A program made the translations under genes and the position numbers. A stretch of 64,000 bases of DNA from Dyella_B humi (GTDB lineage Bacteria; Pseudomonadota; Gammaproteobacteria; Xanthomonadales; Rhodanobacteraceae), in assembly GCF_044904605.1 (NCBI RefSeq), contig NZ_JADIKI010000023.1:992001-1056000 (forward strand). The letters run 5' to 3'. Shown here in pieces: positions 27,375 to 36,757 of this stretch; the stretch's first letter is position 1, and every line of letters starts with the position of its first letter. The notes below the pieces were generated by a model that saw nothing but the letters and a program-made list of their open reading frames with translations, was not told where the DNA came from and did no database searches.

Positions 27375-28124
27375 TCATGGAAGCCACTGCGCAGCCCGCG
27401 GGCCGGTGGCCCATGCTCGCCACTTTGCGACATTCAACCCGACGATGGTGAGCCACAGCGCCAGCGAACCTTCTCCTGGCAGGCAGGGATAGAGCAGGTA
27501 AGGCAACAGCCGGGCCTGCAACGAAGGCGAGATGAAGCTGATCAATCCGTCTGCAAAGTAGCAAAGCCCGGAAAGGCTGAGCAGAACACCAATGATCCTC
27601 GGCAAGAAGCCGGAGCGAAAAATCAGATAGCCCGCCAAGATCTCGTCCACGCCGTAAAACACGAACGAAACAAGCAACCCTGTGTCCTGCAACTGCACCG
27701 AAAGATAGGACAAAGCCTGCAGCTGTAGCGGCGTGAATGCGCCCATCGCGCTACTCTCGGCCATGAGTTGCAGCGGCACGTAGGCATTGAGCATGTCGAG
27801 GCCTTCGATGGCCGTCCCGATCAGCCCACAGCCCATCGCAATAGCGGCGACGACAACATTCACTCGTCTGAAAAGGATGAAGCTGATGACTTCATCGGGT
27901 ACGTTGCACAACAACAGGATAATGTGCGCCGTGAAGCCCAGACGGAACAGGGTCTCGTGCGCAGTGATGTTATGAACCGTCGCCGCAGCATCCCCCGGCA
28001 CGATCAACGCGCTGCGAACGTAGCCGATATCGAAGGCACCGGTCACGATCCCGATCAGGGAAACGATGCCCACGACCCGAGCCAGGGCAAGGGGAGAAAA
28101 CCGTTCGGAAGCGGTATTCGACAT
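27375..28124 (-). CDS. DUF4386 family membrane protein
   Basis: The 249-residue protein has about six to seven hydrophobic segments and the DUF4386 pattern (ARVVGIVSLIGIVTGAFDI; VFYGVDEILAGYLIFRSGFL; ISFISPSL). It is an inner-membrane protein of unknown function. GGGGAAGG lies just before the ATG at 28124. Downstream (27294-27374) no gene is seen. Confidence 0.88.
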   Translation of the reverse strand: MSNTASERFSPLALARVVGIVSLIGIVTGAFDIGYVRSALIVPGDAAATVHNITAHETLFRLGFTAHIILLLCNVPDEVISFILFRRVNVVVAAIAMGCGLIGTAIEGLDMLNAYVPLQLMAESSAMGAFTPLQLQALSYLSVQLQDTGLLVSFVFYGVDEILAGYLIFRSGFLPRIIGVLLSLSGLCYFADGLISFISPSLQARLLPYLLYPCLPGEGSLALWLTIVGLNVAKWRAWATGPRAAQWLP

Positions 28125-28228
28125 GAGCCTTCCCCTTCGGCGTGAGGTAGCCGGCAAGAAATCCTACCTGCCTTTTACTATGCATGCGAGGCGTCGCTTT
28201 TCCGTATGCCGGAAGTACGTGCCGGCCA

Positions 28229-28624
28229 TCAGTCACGACTGACGCCTTCGTGCAAGAGTTTGCCAGCAGGCATGCTTAAGGCGAGGCCCGAGCCAAGATC
28301 GTATCGCTTCGCACCAGCCATCGCGGTCTCGGATAGCGCTTGCACGCGAATGCGGTTGTCCTTAGTCGCCACACACAGATCAACATTGAGGCGGTAGATA
28401 AGCGAGGTTTTCGTGCGCGCGGCGCGATAAGCGCCGATGCGCTTTTCGATATCGAAGACACGATCGATCACCGCCAATCTGTCACGGGCCGCATAGCGCT
28501 GGTGCAGCAGTTCCTGAACCCGCGTGGCGATGGCATCCGGCGCCGCTGGGGAATCGGCACCGGATGCAAGCGGGACGGCGCCAAGCATGATGAGAGCCAT
28601 GACAAGACGCTTCCCGACGATCAT
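28229..28624 (-). CDS. Secreted protein of unknown function, coupled to a 47-residue Cys protein
   Basis: The 131-residue protein has a signal peptide (RLVMALIMLGAVPLASG|AD) followed by a helical segment (VQELLHQRYAARDRLAVIDR) and a small alpha/beta-like domain. One cysteine (VDLCVAT) is present. No family is recognised. The ATG at 28624 sits one base after the stop codon of the upstream small gene, which fixes the start and indicates translational coupling. Confidence 0.6.
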   Translation of the reverse strand: MIVGKRLVMALIMLGAVPLASGADSPAAPDAIATRVQELLHQRYAARDRLAVIDRVFDIEKRIGAYRAARTKTSLIYRLNVDLCVATKDNRIRVQALSETAMAGAKRYDLGSGLALSMPAGKLLHEGVSRD

Positions 28625-28625
28625 G

Positions 28626-28769
28626 TCATGCGCTTCCCTTCGCACTGGCTTCGCGTAATTTTTCTGCGCATTCCTCGCAGCACACTTCCACCACGCGTCC
28701 GCCGATGGTGACCTCGATGGCGTTCTCGTCCAGTGCGTAATCGCACGCGGCGCAGGTTTTTTCTTTCAT
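28626..28769 (-). CDS. 47-residue cysteine-rich zinc-ribbon-like protein
   Basis: A short frame begins MKEKTCAACDYALDENAI and continues to VEVCCEECAEKLREASAK. The CxxC (Cys6, Cys9) and CCxxC (Cys30, Cys31, Cys34) pairs are spaced like a single zinc ribbon or TRASH/YHS-type metal-binding knuckle, with a beta-hairpin (IEVTIGGRVVEV) between them. It is cytoplasmic, with no signal. Its stop is one base from the ATG of the secreted protein gene. The function could be metal sensing or chaperoning. Confidence 0.75.
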   Translation of the reverse strand: MKEKTCAACDYALDENAIEVTIGGRVVEVCCEECAEKLREASAKGSA

Positions 28770-28855
28770 GGCATGGCTCCTGATGCAGCCCGTCAGTGGG
28801 CGGGCTTAGGAAACCATCCGGGGCAACAGTGCGCTGTCGAATTCTTTAGCCTTTT

Positions 28856-29683
28856 TTAGGCTTGGGAAGAACGGCGGAAATCAGTCGGCGATCGGCCATA
28901 GGCCTGCCGGAAGGCGCTAGCGAAATGGCTGTGGCTGGAAAAGCCCAGCTCCGCTGCCAACGCCGAAAGATCCTCGTACTGCCCGATGACATCGAGCGAG
29001 CGCGCCAGACGCAGTTGCAGCTGATAACGATAGAGCGGCATGCCTTCCACCTGTCGGAACACCTGGGTGAGATAGACGGGCGAGCAGCCGATTTCCTTGC
29101 CGATCTCAGCCAGGGTCCAGCGCCGCGAGAGATCGCTGGCCAGCAGTACTTTCACGCGATCGGCAAGGTGCCGGCGCGCGTGTGTGGAGGCGGGCTGCCT
29201 GGACGTGCGCGGCCCCAGACTGCGGGCAATCAGGGTAAATACCAGCGCTTCCGCTTCCAACGGCTCGATCGCGCCGTTACTGAGGCTGTGACGCAGCAGC
29301 GCTACCAGCGCCTGTGCGCGTGCATCGATACGTTGCGCCTGCGAACGGAAGGCCATGCCGGCATTCGCGTGCAACAACGCTTTCGGCGCGATCTCAGCCA
29401 GCAGCGCCTCGTGCAGGTTCAGTGACAGGCAGGCGTCGCCGCCATCCAGAGGATGACTGACCTGGTAACCCTCCTGCGCATTGAAGAACAGCACGTGATT
29501 GGCGTCCGCGACGGCCTGGTCCGTGCCCAGGTGACGGAGATAAAGACCGCGATAGGGAAATACCAGCTGCGTGGCGGACGTGCACTCCTCCACACTGCGA
29601 TGACGGCAAGTGCCGGAGCAGTGAACGTTTCGCAGCGTCAACGATTCCGTCGACAGCAGCACTTGGGAGGTAAGGCTCGACAT
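28856..29683 (-). CDS. AraC-family transcriptional regulator
   Basis: The 275-residue protein has two C-terminal helix-turn-helix units (WTLAEIGKEIGCSPVYLTQV and LSALAAELGFSSHSHFASAF), ending in the AraC signature AFRQAYGRSPTDFR. The N-terminal cupin-like half senses an unknown ligand. It is divergent from a PEP-mutase family gene with a 172-base gap and may regulate it. The small Cys gene lies 86 bases downstream in the same direction. Confidence 0.92.
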   Translation of the reverse strand: MSSLTSQVLLSTESLTLRNVHCSGTCRHRSVEECTSATQLVFPYRGLYLRHLGTDQAVADANHVLFFNAQEGYQVSHPLDGGDACLSLNLHEALLAEIAPKALLHANAGMAFRSQAQRIDARAQALVALLRHSLSNGAIEPLEAEALVFTLIARSLGPRTSRQPASTHARRHLADRVKVLLASDLSRRWTLAEIGKEIGCSPVYLTQVFRQVEGMPLYRYQLQLRLARSLDVIGQYEDLSALAAELGFSSHSHFASAFRQAYGRSPTDFRRSSQA

Positions 29684-29855
29684 GGTGCTTTCAGGCACGC
29701 TTCCGCATGAGAGGCCGGCGGTCGGAGCTTAGCAAGCTTGCGGCGCACCTGGCCTGTGCCGGCAAAGCGGTTGCTAAAGATTCTGACAGCGCGACTTCGG
29801 TGCCGGATGATCTACTTCACCTGCCCGATGGACGGGCGCGAATGCAGGTCTAGCC

Positions 29856-30746
29856 ATGAACCGAGAACAGAGAATCCGCGCGGAGCACTTTCACCAGCTA
29901 CATGCCGACCCGGAGCCGCTGGTGCTGCCCAATGCCTGGGACGTTGCCAGTGCGCGGGTGATCGAGACAGCTGGCGCCAAAGCCATCGCCACCACCAGCG
30001 CAGGCATGGCGTGGTCGCTGGGTTATCCCGATGGCGAGCAGATGCCGGTGCAGGAACTGCTGGCTGCCTGCCGGCGCATCTGCCATGCCATGACGGCGCC
30101 GGTCAGCATCGACATCGAGCGCGGCTACGGACGCGATGCGGAAGACACTGGCGGACTGGTGGGTGCGTTGATTGAGCTTGGTGTGGTGGGCATCAACATC
30201 GAGGATGGCGTCGTGCCAGGCACTCGCAACCTGGCGAATCCCGGCGTACTCAGCGAACGCATCGCTTGCGCACGGGCGGTAGCACGTCATCACGATCTGC
30301 CACTTTTCATCAACGCGCGCATCGATACGTATTGCGTCGCGAATCTGGAGGCAAGGTTGGAAGAAACACGAAAGCGCGCACTCACCTACATCGATGCCGG
30401 CGCTGATGGCATCTTCGTGCCAGGTCTGGCCGACCCGAACGAGATCGCCAGCCTTGCTCAACAGCTACCCGTACCGCTCAACATTTATGCCGGCTACCCC
30501 GGCGCACCCACGTCGGACACGCTTCGCCAGTTAGGCGTGCGACGCATCAGCATAGGCTGCGGCACCATGCAAGCCACGCTGGCGCATTTGGCCAACATCG
30601 CCAAGGAGGCGTTGCTCGAAGGCCGCTACGACACCATGTCCAAGTCGATGCTGACGACGGCGGAGGCTAACGGATTGTTCGAGACCACCACCTCACACGT
30701 GCAAGATCATCGGATCATGAAAGAATCATCGGAAGTCCAAATGTAG
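29856..30746 (+). CDS. Isocitrate lyase/PEP mutase superfamily protein
   Basis: The 296-residue TIM-barrel protein shows PNAWDVASARVIETAGAKAI, AMTAPVSIDIERGYG (metal-binding Asp/Glu), GINIEDG and INARIDTY, the core of carboxyvinyl-carboxyphosphonate phosphorylmutase-like enzymes. The catalytic cysteine motif of isocitrate lyase (KKCGH) is absent, so it is not an isocitrate lyase. The true reaction (C-C or C-P bond) is unknown. Its 3' end overlaps the convergent sigma factor gene by 32 bases. Confidence 0.9.
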   Translation: MNREQRIRAEHFHQLHADPEPLVLPNAWDVASARVIETAGAKAIATTSAGMAWSLGYPDGEQMPVQELLAACRRICHAMTAPVSIDIERGYGRDAEDTGGLVGALIELGVVGINIEDGVVPGTRNLANPGVLSERIACARAVARHHDLPLFINARIDTYCVANLEARLEETRKRALTYIDAGADGIFVPGLADPNEIASLAQQLPVPLNIYAGYPGAPTSDTLRQLGVRRISIGCGTMQATLAHLANIAKEALLEGRYDTMSKSMLTTAEANGLFETTTSHVQDHRIMKESSEVQM

Positions 30747-31698
30747 AAAACAACCCCGGTCCAGTCGGTTTAACGAACAACGTCAGTCTGGAAATCGCAT
30801 CGCGATCAAGCGTGAGCACGTGGATGGAATGTGCCGTCCACGGCGCGTCCATGTGAGCGCGGTAATAGGTTGCGAAGGCGGGTTGCCGATTGGCTGCCGT
30901 AGGAACAAGACGGAAGCCGCTATAGTATTTCCAGGCCCATTCAAAAAAGCTGCGTATGGCCCGATTGCCTGCATACCACTGCGATATGGGCGGCATGGTG
31001 TAGATCGCATTCTCTTTCAGAAGCGTAACGAAGCCATCCAAATCGTGCGCTTCCCAGGCCCGCACATATCGGCTGAGAAGTTCTTGCTGCACTGGGCTTG
31101 GCGGAGAAGCAATCGTGGGCCGACCGTCGGGATAACGTTGCGCGAGCGTCTCTCGTGCACGCTGTCTCGCGCTGTTGATCGCCGCGGTGGAGGTTCCTAG
31201 CAGTTCAGCTGTTTCCAGGGCTGACCAGCCAAGTACATCGCACAACAACAGCACGGCACGTTGACGTGGCGGCAATTCCTGGATGACCGTAACGAAGGCC
31301 AACTGCACCACTTCATCATGGGCATATCTGGCCTCCGGACCCGGGGACTCATCGGCAATGCCGTCCAGATCCGAATCCGGATACGGTTCCAGCCATACGA
31401 CATCGGTTGCTGGCGTGCCGTCTGGCATCGCCGTGGTAGCCGGAACCCGTTGGTTGGGTAGCAGACGCTGCGGATTCTTGCGACTGGCGAGAAAATTGAG
31501 GCAGGCATTCGTCGCAATCTGGTAAAGCCATGCGCGAAGCGTTCCACGCCCCTCGAAGCTGCCGAAGCTGCGCCAGGCGCGAAGATAGGTTTCCTGCACG
31601 AGGTCCTCGGCTTCGTGCACCGAGCCAAGCATGCAATAGCAATGTCGCTTGAGCTCCCGGCGGAACGGTTCGGTGAGCTGTTCGAATGTCTGATTCAT
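30715..31698 (-). CDS. ECF sigma factor with C-terminal SnoaL-like domain
   Basis: The 327-residue sigma factor has region 2 (HCYCMLGSVHEAEDLVQETY, then FEGRGTLRAWLYQIATN) and region 4 (LPPRQRAVLLLCDVLGWSAL). A C-terminal SnoaL-like domain (YVRAWEAHDLDGFVTLLKEN and onwards) replaces a separate anti-sigma factor. This domain order is known in SigJ/SigX5-type ECF groups, in which the extension modulates activity. The ATG at 31698 gives the normal N-terminus. It follows an SDR gene in the same direction. Confidence 0.9.
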   Translation of the reverse strand: MNQTFEQLTEPFRRELKRHCYCMLGSVHEAEDLVQETYLRAWRSFGSFEGRGTLRAWLYQIATNACLNFLASRKNPQRLLPNQRVPATTAMPDGTPATDVVWLEPYPDSDLDGIADESPGPEARYAHDEVVQLAFVTVIQELPPRQRAVLLLCDVLGWSALETAELLGTSTAAINSARQRARETLAQRYPDGRPTIASPPSPVQQELLSRYVRAWEAHDLDGFVTLLKENAIYTMPPISQWYAGNRAIRSFFEWAWKYYSGFRLVPTAANRQPAFATYYRAHMDAPWTAHSIHVLTLDRDAISRLTLFVKPTGPGLFSTFGLPMILS

Positions 31699-31776
31699 GC
31701 GATTCGAGCCTGACTCTTGATAGCGGGCATCCCTTCCTTTGATGTCGTGGTTACTCAAGCTTTTCATGGCTTGTGG

Positions 31777-32523
31777 TCAGGGTATCGCTTCAAGACCTGT
31801 CCCCCAGACGATAAACGCATTTCCCTTGGAGCGATCGGAGTTCACCGAAAACTCAATCACCGCGTTCGCCACGTCGGAAGCGCTCGGAGGCATGCCCATG
31901 CCTTGGATAAAATCGGCCTCGGGTATGCCTAGATAGCGGGAATAACCTGCTACGGCATACTTCCCTAATTCGGTGTCCGGCATGATGCGTGGTGCGAGCG
32001 CCACGAATCGCAAGCCAAGCCCCAGCCGATCGGATTCCTTCTGCGCATAGTTGGCCATGAAGATTTGCGTCCGCTTGGCGCCCGCATAGCCTCCCGAAAT
32101 CGGCGATCCACCGATGGCGGCGCCGCTGGAAATCAAGATCACCAGAGTGCCCGCAGGCAAGGGTTGCAGCAACGCCGCCTTGCAGAAATGAAACGCGATC
32201 TTGACGTCGGCCTCCCAGTTGACCGCGAAATCATGCCAGCTCAGTTGATACATCGGCTGCACAGATGGAAACACACCTGCACAGACAATCAGCATGTCAG
32301 GACGAACCACATCGAACACCCTGGCAGGTGCATGTTCGTCAGAGGCATCGAGCGCCAATACCTCGACACCCGGAAACTCCTGACTCAGTCGAGCTAGCGG
32401 CCCTTCCTGTCGCGCCACGGCTAGCACTCGCGCACCATGACGGGCACCTGCCTCCACCACCCGCCGCCCCACGCCGCCGCTACCGCCGACGACGACCATG
32501 CTCTTGCCAGTCAAGCTGGACAT
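31777..32523 (-). CDS. SDR family oxidoreductase
   Basis: The 248-residue Rossmann protein has a GGSGGVGRRV cofactor motif, a Ser in ILISSGAAIGGS and YxxxK as GGYAGAKRT. These fit a short-chain dehydrogenase/reductase active site. Substrate and direction are unknown. It lies 78 bases upstream of the sigma factor, so the two are probably cotranscribed; ECF groups of this type often control an adjacent oxidoreductase. Confidence 0.88.
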   Translation of the reverse strand: MSSLTGKSMVVVGGSGGVGRRVVEAGARHGARVLAVARQEGPLARLSQEFPGVEVLALDASDEHAPARVFDVVRPDMLIVCAGVFPSVQPMYQLSWHDFAVNWEADVKIAFHFCKAALLQPLPAGTLVILISSGAAIGGSPISGGYAGAKRTQIFMANYAQKESDRLGLGLRFVALAPRIMPDTELGKYAVAGYSRYLGIPEADFIQGMGMPPSASDVANAVIEFSVNSDRSKGNAFIVWGTGLEAIP

Positions 32524-32667
32524 ACCGTTCTCCTCCTGGCTGCGATATCACTCGGCCTTCTGCTATGTAAGACCGGGATGCAGGAGAGAAATCATCGGTA
32601 TGGCCGGCCGACCTTTAAGCAGATCAGGCCGGCTGGCGTTACGGCTTCATTGCGACGTCGATCATCA

Positions 32668-34461
32668 TCAGTTCTGATATGCGCCGCGATCGATCAATCC
32701 GCTGCTGGTCGTGCGCGGTGAACCGGCGTAGTCATAAGCCCCTTCAGCCGCCAGGCCGAGATTCAGCCCTTGATTGATAGCCGGCGAACCAGCGGAAAGC
32801 TGTAGATCGGGCGTGGTGGTGCTTCTGAACAATGGATCAGCCAGCAAGCCGTTGCTTTCACTTTGACTGGCCTTCTGGAAGGCGATCAGACTGGTGTACG
32901 TCTTGTTGTTCCATAACCAATTGGCAGCCGACACACCGTCGCTTGTGTAGAACAGATCGTCTTCCAGCGAGACCGGCGGTGTACTCGACACCACGAAACT
33001 GTTTATCAGCAGCCCCTGGCTGTTCGCATACAAAATGTTGTTGGCGAACAGGTTATTGCTAGCGTGATATTGGATCTGGAATTCGCCGCTACCCGATTGC
33101 AATGCATCGTTCTCGAACAGCGTGTTGTTGACGATGGTGCAGTGATCCGTACCACCCACCGTGGATGCATAACCACCGATGGAGATGCCGGTGACGTTGC
33201 TATACAGCACCAGATTATTACGCACCGTCACATAGCTGGTGTCGTGACCGGAGTGCTCGCTCGCTAACTCGATCCCCAGATCCGCCGCCTTCACGTTGTT
33301 CCATTCGATGGTGATGTGGGTGCCACCATCCACATAGATGCCATCGGCACCCGGCTGGTTGTTGTAGGCGGGGTTGTTGGTGGACGTGATGTTGTAGACG
33401 GTATTGCCGGCAATCCAGCCGTTGCGCGCCTGATCCAGACTGGTAGTGGGCGCGGTGCCTTCGAAACCGATCGCCACAATGCCGATATTGTCGTTGTCGT
33501 GAACGCGGTTATTCGTTACTTGCCAGTTCTGCACATTGCCGTTCACCGTCAGCGATTCGCTATAGCCGGTGGTGAGATGATCCAGTTCGTTGCCGTCGAT
33601 GATGAGATCACTGATCGGCGTAGTTGCCGTGCCATACACCGCCAGACCGAACGCATCGCCAGACGAAGTCTGCACGGTCGTAACGATGTTGTGGATGTGA
33701 TTGTTGCGTATCTCGATGTGATCGCCCGAGCCTGTGATGTAGATGCCGAGAGGCACAAGACTCGACGAGTTCGAGGTGTAGTTCTGCAGTTGCAGGCCGA
33801 TCACGCGCACGTAGCTCGCGTTCTGCAGCGTGATCAGGCCCTGTTGACCCTGCGGCACGCCAAGACCGGTGCCGTCGAGGGTAGCCGTCTGGCCAGGCGC
33901 GGACACCAGCGTGATGTAACCCGCTGTCGCTGAACCTGAATGCGTAATGGTCACCAGCTCGTTGTACATGCCGCCTGCCACTTCCACCGTGGCACCCGCA
34001 GGCACCGTACTCATGGCGTGCTGAATGGTGCGCCAGGGTGCCGTGGCGCTCCCACTGGCACTGTCGCTACCCGTGGTGGCTACGTAATACACCGCGCCGC
34101 TATACGTTGACGCAGCCACCGCCACCGATGCCGCGCTGGTGACGAGCGGTGCCGCTTCGGCCTGCGCCGTCACCGTGGCAGTGAACGACGCCGGCGCGCC
34201 AGCCGGCGCGGTATACAGACCGCTCGCGGAAATGCTACCCAGGCTCGGCGCACCACCCGGCACACCGTTTACCAGCCAGGTCACGTTTTGATCGCTGCTA
34301 CCCGACACCGTAGCCGTGAACTGCTGCGTGCCATTGGCAGGCAGCGATACCTGCGTAGGTGACACAGCCACCGTGACAGCCGCCATCGCAGGCGTCACAA
34401 CGCAAAGAGATGACATCATCGCGGCCAATGCGACCGCACGCACAACCGAGAGTGTACGCAT
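32668..34461 (-). CDS. Secreted right-handed beta-helix protein
   Basis: The 597-residue protein has a signal peptide (VVRAVALAAMMSSLCVVTPAMA). Then comes a bacterial Ig-like (Big2) domain of about 85 residues, a DUF1565-like start of the helix (YYVATTGSDSASGSATAPWR), and many parallel beta-helix turns rich in Asn ladders (HIEIRNNHIHNI; VTVRNNLVLYSN). Such folds bind or cleave polysaccharides. No catalytic pectate-lyase residues can be assigned from sequence alone. It is divergent from an exporter gene. Confidence 0.88.
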   Translation of the reverse strand: MRTLSVVRAVALAAMMSSLCVVTPAMAAVTVAVSPTQVSLPANGTQQFTATVSGSSDQNVTWLVNGVPGGAPSLGSISASGLYTAPAGAPASFTATVTAQAEAAPLVTSAASVAVAASTYSGAVYYVATTGSDSASGSATAPWRTIQHAMSTVPAGATVEVAGGMYNELVTITHSGSATAGYITLVSAPGQTATLDGTGLGVPQGQQGLITLQNASYVRVIGLQLQNYTSNSSSLVPLGIYITGSGDHIEIRNNHIHNIVTTVQTSSGDAFGLAVYGTATTPISDLIIDGNELDHLTTGYSESLTVNGNVQNWQVTNNRVHDNDNIGIVAIGFEGTAPTTSLDQARNGWIAGNTVYNITSTNNPAYNNQPGADGIYVDGGTHITIEWNNVKAADLGIELASEHSGHDTSYVTVRNNLVLYSNVTGISIGGYASTVGGTDHCTIVNNTLFENDALQSGSGEFQIQYHASNNLFANNILYANSQGLLINSFVVSSTPPVSLEDDLFYTSDGVSAANWLWNNKTYTSLIAFQKASQSESNGLLADPLFRSTTTPDLQLSAGSPAINQGLNLGLAAEGAYDYAGSPRTTSSGLIDRGAYQN

Positions 34462-34856
34462 ACTTTCTTCGTCCTTACGAAAGTGGTGAGTCGTCTGAGA
34501 TGACGAGTGATGGTAAGCCTGCTTACTATGGAATATGCCACGCGAACAAGATGCGATGGCCTTCGCATTGATGGATGTGCGTGATGGCCAGTGTTTTCGC
34601 GCTTGTGAAAAGGATGTGACAACGATGCTGCGCCATTCTTTCCGAGGTGGAACCCATGACGGAAGGATGACAATTATCGCTGAGCGCAGCGCAACACATG
34701 GCCGTCATGGCTTACCAGCGTTTGCTTAGGTCCGTCATGGGTTGCGAAAGCGAACATTACTAGTATGTGTCGCGCCTCAATCCGCGCAATTTAGCGACCC
34801 AACTCGTCGATCGCGCCCACCGATAGCGGAGTAAGCTCCGTCGAGTTCCGACGGCG
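34462..34856. other. 395-base intergenic region between divergent genes
   Basis: It separates the beta-helix gene from the DHA2 exporter gene. It holds one degenerate copy of the dispersed palindrome (34731-34758) and probably both promoters. No operator dyad or short gene is clearly supported. Confidence 0.5.
34731..34758. repeat. Dispersed degenerate palindrome, copy 2
   Basis: TCCGTCATGGGTTGCGAAAG then CGAACATT shares the GGGTTGCGAAAGCGNACAT half with copy 1 at 2848. The left arm is degraded. Confidence 0.5.
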
Positions 34857-36470
34857 ATGAATCTCATGAGCCAGATTGGAAAACCGCCCTGCGAGGAAGG
34901 TGTCATCTTTCATGGCCCGGCAGCGAAGCCTTGTTCGGCGCCATCGCGACACTGGACGCTGGTGGCCGCAATCCTTGGCTCAAGTCTTGCGTTCATTGAC
35001 GGCACAGTGGTCAATGTGGCGCTCCCAACTATCCAGCGAGAGTTGGGTGCCACGACGTCGGACGTGCAATGGGTGATGGAGTCTTATGCGTTATTTCTTG
35101 CCTCACTGCTGTTGGTAGGCGGAGCGCTGGGAGACCGGTTCGGTCGCAAGCGCATCTTTATGATCGGCACGGGTCTATTTATGTTGGCGTCGATCGGCTG
35201 CTCGTTGTCGTCAAGCGTGAAGATATTAATTGCTGCTCGTGCCATTCAAGGTATCGGCGCGGCCTTGCTGGTGCCCGGTAGCTTGGCGTTGATCAGCGCG
35301 ACGTTTCCGCAATCGGAGCGTGGTGCCGCGATCGGTACGTGGTCTGCATTCAGCGGTATCACCGCAGCCTTTGGGCCCGTTCTCGGCGGCTTTCTCGTAG
35401 AGCACTATTCATGGACTTGGGCGTTTTTGATCAACGCACCGGTGGGCGTGCTGCTGCTGGCGATATGCGCGTTGAAGGTGCCCGAGAGCAAGGGAAGTAC
35501 GGATGCCGGTCCCGTGGATGTGCTGGGCGCCAGTTTGGTGACGATCGGCTTGGCAGGGTTGGTATTCGCTTTTATCGAAGCACCGGCGCGTGGCTGGAAA
35601 GCGGTGCCGATCTGGGGAGCAGCTGTTATCGGTATCTTTACTCTGCTGCTATTCGTACGCGTGGAGGCGCGCGCTGTATCGCCGATGATGCCATTAAGGC
35701 TTTTCCGCGAACGCAATTTTTCCGGCGCAAATATATTGACGTTGCTGCTCTATGCAGCGTTAGGTGGGAGCCTATTCTTTCTACCGTTGAATTTAATTCA
35801 GGTGCAGGGTTATGGCGCCACTGCAGCGGGCGCTGCGTTGCTTCCGTTTATCGCGATCATGTTTCTGTTGTCGCGCTGGACGGGCAGTTTGGTAGATCGG
35901 TTTGGCTCCAAGCTTCCATTGGTTTTAGGGCCCGTTATTGCGGCAGTTGGATTCGTTATGTTCGCCTTACCCTCTAGCGAGAGCACTTACTGGACGTCGT
36001 TCTTCCCCGCCATTTGCATTCTTGGACTTGGCATGAGTGTCACGGTGGCACCGCTGACTACGACAATTATGAATTCGGTAGGAAGCGAACTGACAGGCAC
36101 GGCGTCAGGCATTAACAACGCGGTGTCGCGTGCGGCGGCGCTGCTTGCGATTGCCGTGTTCGGAATCGTGCTTGTGCTCGCTTTCAATGCGACTTTAGAC
36201 AATGAACTTCGACATTTGCATGCCCCGGCGTCATTGGTTTCCGCGGTCGTTGGGCAGCGCGAGAAACTCGCGGGCATTGTGATTCCGGGCGGCTATCCGG
36301 ATGCGACGGTGGCCGCCATGAAGCATGCGGTGAGCGTGTCGTTTGTTGCGGGTTTTCGGTGGGTGATGCTCGTTTCTTCGGCGCTGGCGCTACTGAGCGC
36401 AATCAGTGCATGGATTTTTATCGAGGGACAATCAGCTCACGAAGTGTTTGATTCGGCGAAAAGTAGATGA
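34857..36470 (+). CDS. DHA2-family MFS multidrug exporter
   Basis: The 537-residue protein has about 14 predicted membrane helices. It shows the DHA2 sequences SLAFIDGTVVNVALPTIQRE (motif D1), LGDRFGRKRIFMIG (motif A) and GSLALISATFPQSERGAAIG. It resembles EmrB/QacA drug:proton antiporters of the inner membrane. No EmrA-like adaptor is adjacent. The start codon lacks a strong Shine-Dalgarno; an ATG three codons downstream is an alternative. Confidence 0.92.
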   Translation: MNLMSQIGKPPCEEGVIFHGPAAKPCSAPSRHWTLVAAILGSSLAFIDGTVVNVALPTIQRELGATTSDVQWVMESYALFLASLLLVGGALGDRFGRKRIFMIGTGLFMLASIGCSLSSSVKILIAARAIQGIGAALLVPGSLALISATFPQSERGAAIGTWSAFSGITAAFGPVLGGFLVEHYSWTWAFLINAPVGVLLLAICALKVPESKGSTDAGPVDVLGASLVTIGLAGLVFAFIEAPARGWKAVPIWGAAVIGIFTLLLFVRVEARAVSPMMPLRLFRERNFSGANILTLLLYAALGGSLFFLPLNLIQVQGYGATAAGAALLPFIAIMFLLSRWTGSLVDRFGSKLPLVLGPVIAAVGFVMFALPSSESTYWTSFFPAICILGLGMSVTVAPLTTTIMNSVGSELTGTASGINNAVSRAAALLAIAVFGIVLVLAFNATLDNELRHLHAPASLVSAVVGQREKLAGIVIPGGYPDATVAAMKHAVSVSFVAGFRWVMLVSSALALLSAISAWIFIEGQSAHEVFDSAKSR

Positions 36471-36757
36471 AAATCCAAGACTGATTCCCTTTCCCGCGCT
36501 ATTGCCTGCCATACCTAATCTGGTGTTCTTTACGTCAAGTCATTGGCGAAGATGTCTACCTTAGGCTGAAAGCGGGCAAATACCCTTCCACTCAAAACGC
36601 CGGGGAAAACCAAAACTTCGCGCGCTATTTTGCCGTCGTCGACCAGCTTGTCCCGCGTACTATGCGCGAGCCATAGCCGCATACCCCCGAAATCGGGGGT
36701 GCCTGCCCGTTTTTGTCACGAACACAATGACAAGCGTTGAAACGCGGGAACAGGGGC

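Noticed and set aside
29856..30746. Isocitrate lyase
   Set aside because: The KKCGH catalytic motif is absent and the length is that of PEP-mutase-type proteins.
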